34,122 nt of DNA, taken from a bacterium endosymbiont of Escarpia laminata. Lineage in GTDB: Bacteria > Pseudomonadota > Gammaproteobacteria > Chromatiales > Chromatiaceae. Location: contig QGON01000042.1 in NCBI GenBank assembly GCA_003660235.1, forward strand, positions 1-34,122, written 5' to 3'. Each line of letters opens with the position of its first letter. The first letter of the stretch is position 1. The notes below the pieces were generated by a model that saw only the letters and a program-made list of their open reading frames with translations, did no database searches and had not been told where the DNA came from. Shown here piece after piece: positions 33,919 through 34,122 of this stretch. The position numbers and the translations under genes are program-made.

Positions 33919-34122
33919 AATATTCGTTCATCACCCGGCATAAGAATACCTATCCGATCAGCCTGCAATGCAGGATATTGGGTGTGACGCGCAATGGTTA
34001 TTACAGCCACGAGGGCCGGAAGAACAATAGACCGGACGACCCAATGCATCAGGAAATGATTGACTGGGTAAAAGATATTGCTGAGAGCTCAAGGTATAGC
34101 TACGGCAGTCGCCGGATGAAGA
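33915..34122 (+). CDS. IS3-family transposase OrfB, N-terminal part (runs off right edge)
   Basis: In the -1 frame relative to orfA, this reads KYSFITRHKNTYPISLQCRIL and VTRNGYYSHEG... and is open to the window end (69 codons). The GVTRNGYYSHEGR and YGSRRM stretches are the HTH_21-like start of IS3 OrfB; the DDE catalytic core lies beyond the edge. The GTG at 33915 overlaps the orfA stop, but translation mostly depends on frameshifting. Confidence 0.9.
   Translation, partial: MKYSFITRHKNTYPISLQCRILGVTRNGYYSHEGRKNNRPDDPMHQEMIDWVKDIAESSRYSYGSRRMK

Larger units (their letters stand above)
33579..34122 (+). mobile_element. IS3-family insertion sequence, left part
   Basis: Two overlapping frames (orfA and the start of orfB) with a -1 frameshift site between them define an IS3-family element. 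Its left end is probably TGTACAACCCAG at about 33579, beginning with the TG typical of this family. An inverted repeat, GTTAAG...CTTAAC (about 33590-33610), lies before orfA. The right end is outside the window, so target duplication cannot be checked. Confidence 0.85.

Overview
The window looks like chromosome of a gammaproteobacterium. The evidence is the order queA-tgt-yajC-secD-secF, suhB divergent from trmJ, cysE, then a complete housekeeping iron-sulfur operon iscR-iscS-iscU-iscA-hscB-hscA-fdx-iscX, with proteins very close in length and active-site numbering to those of E. coli (IscS Lys206 and Cys328, IscU Cys37/Cys63/Cys106). Dispersed palindromic repeats and a large GGDEF-EAL protein fit a free-living or facultatively host-associated species, possibly a sulfur oxidiser, but the genus cannot be read from this sequence.

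Region 1 (1 to about 11643) is the right-hand part of an integrative island. It ends at a tyrosine integrase (10244-11473, minus) beside the 3' end of tRNA-Leu(CAA) (11644-11730, minus), a classic integration target. From left to right it holds the first 144 codons of a DDE transposase, about 1.1 kb without a convincing gene, a complete type I restriction-modification operon (hsdR-hsdM-hsdS), a 58-codon stump of a P-loop ATPase, and a tightly overlapping three-gene cassette: an unrecognised protein with a degenerate phospholipase-D-like start, a HipA-type kinase, and a DUF3037 protein. This cassette is the best candidate in the window for a poorly described defence or toxin-like system.

Region 2 (11644 to about 30880) is core genome: a membrane-bound GGDEF-EAL protein, queuosine tRNA modification (queA, tgt), Sec accessory membrane proteins (yajC, secD, secF), suhB, trmJ, cysE, the isc operon and a CPA2 cation/proton antiporter. 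Regulatory sequence of interest includes an IscR type-1-like half site over the iscR promoter, a strong terminator-like hairpin ending 9 bases before the hscB start codon, and a minus-strand promoter/terminator pair between queA and tgt that suggests an sRNA of about 84 nt with two CCTCC motifs. Intergenic gaps carry at least four kinds of palindromic dispersed repeat.

Region 3 (30880-34122) is again accessory. A 735-aa minus-strand protein has a C-terminal formylglycine-generating-enzyme-like (C-type lectin) domain of the sort found in bacterial conflict proteins and as targets of diversity-generating retroelements. Its upstream, translationally coupled partner gene has been cut by an IS3-family element that runs off the right edge. 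A 41-nt inverted, diverged fragment of the same lectin-fold gene lies just past its 3' end.
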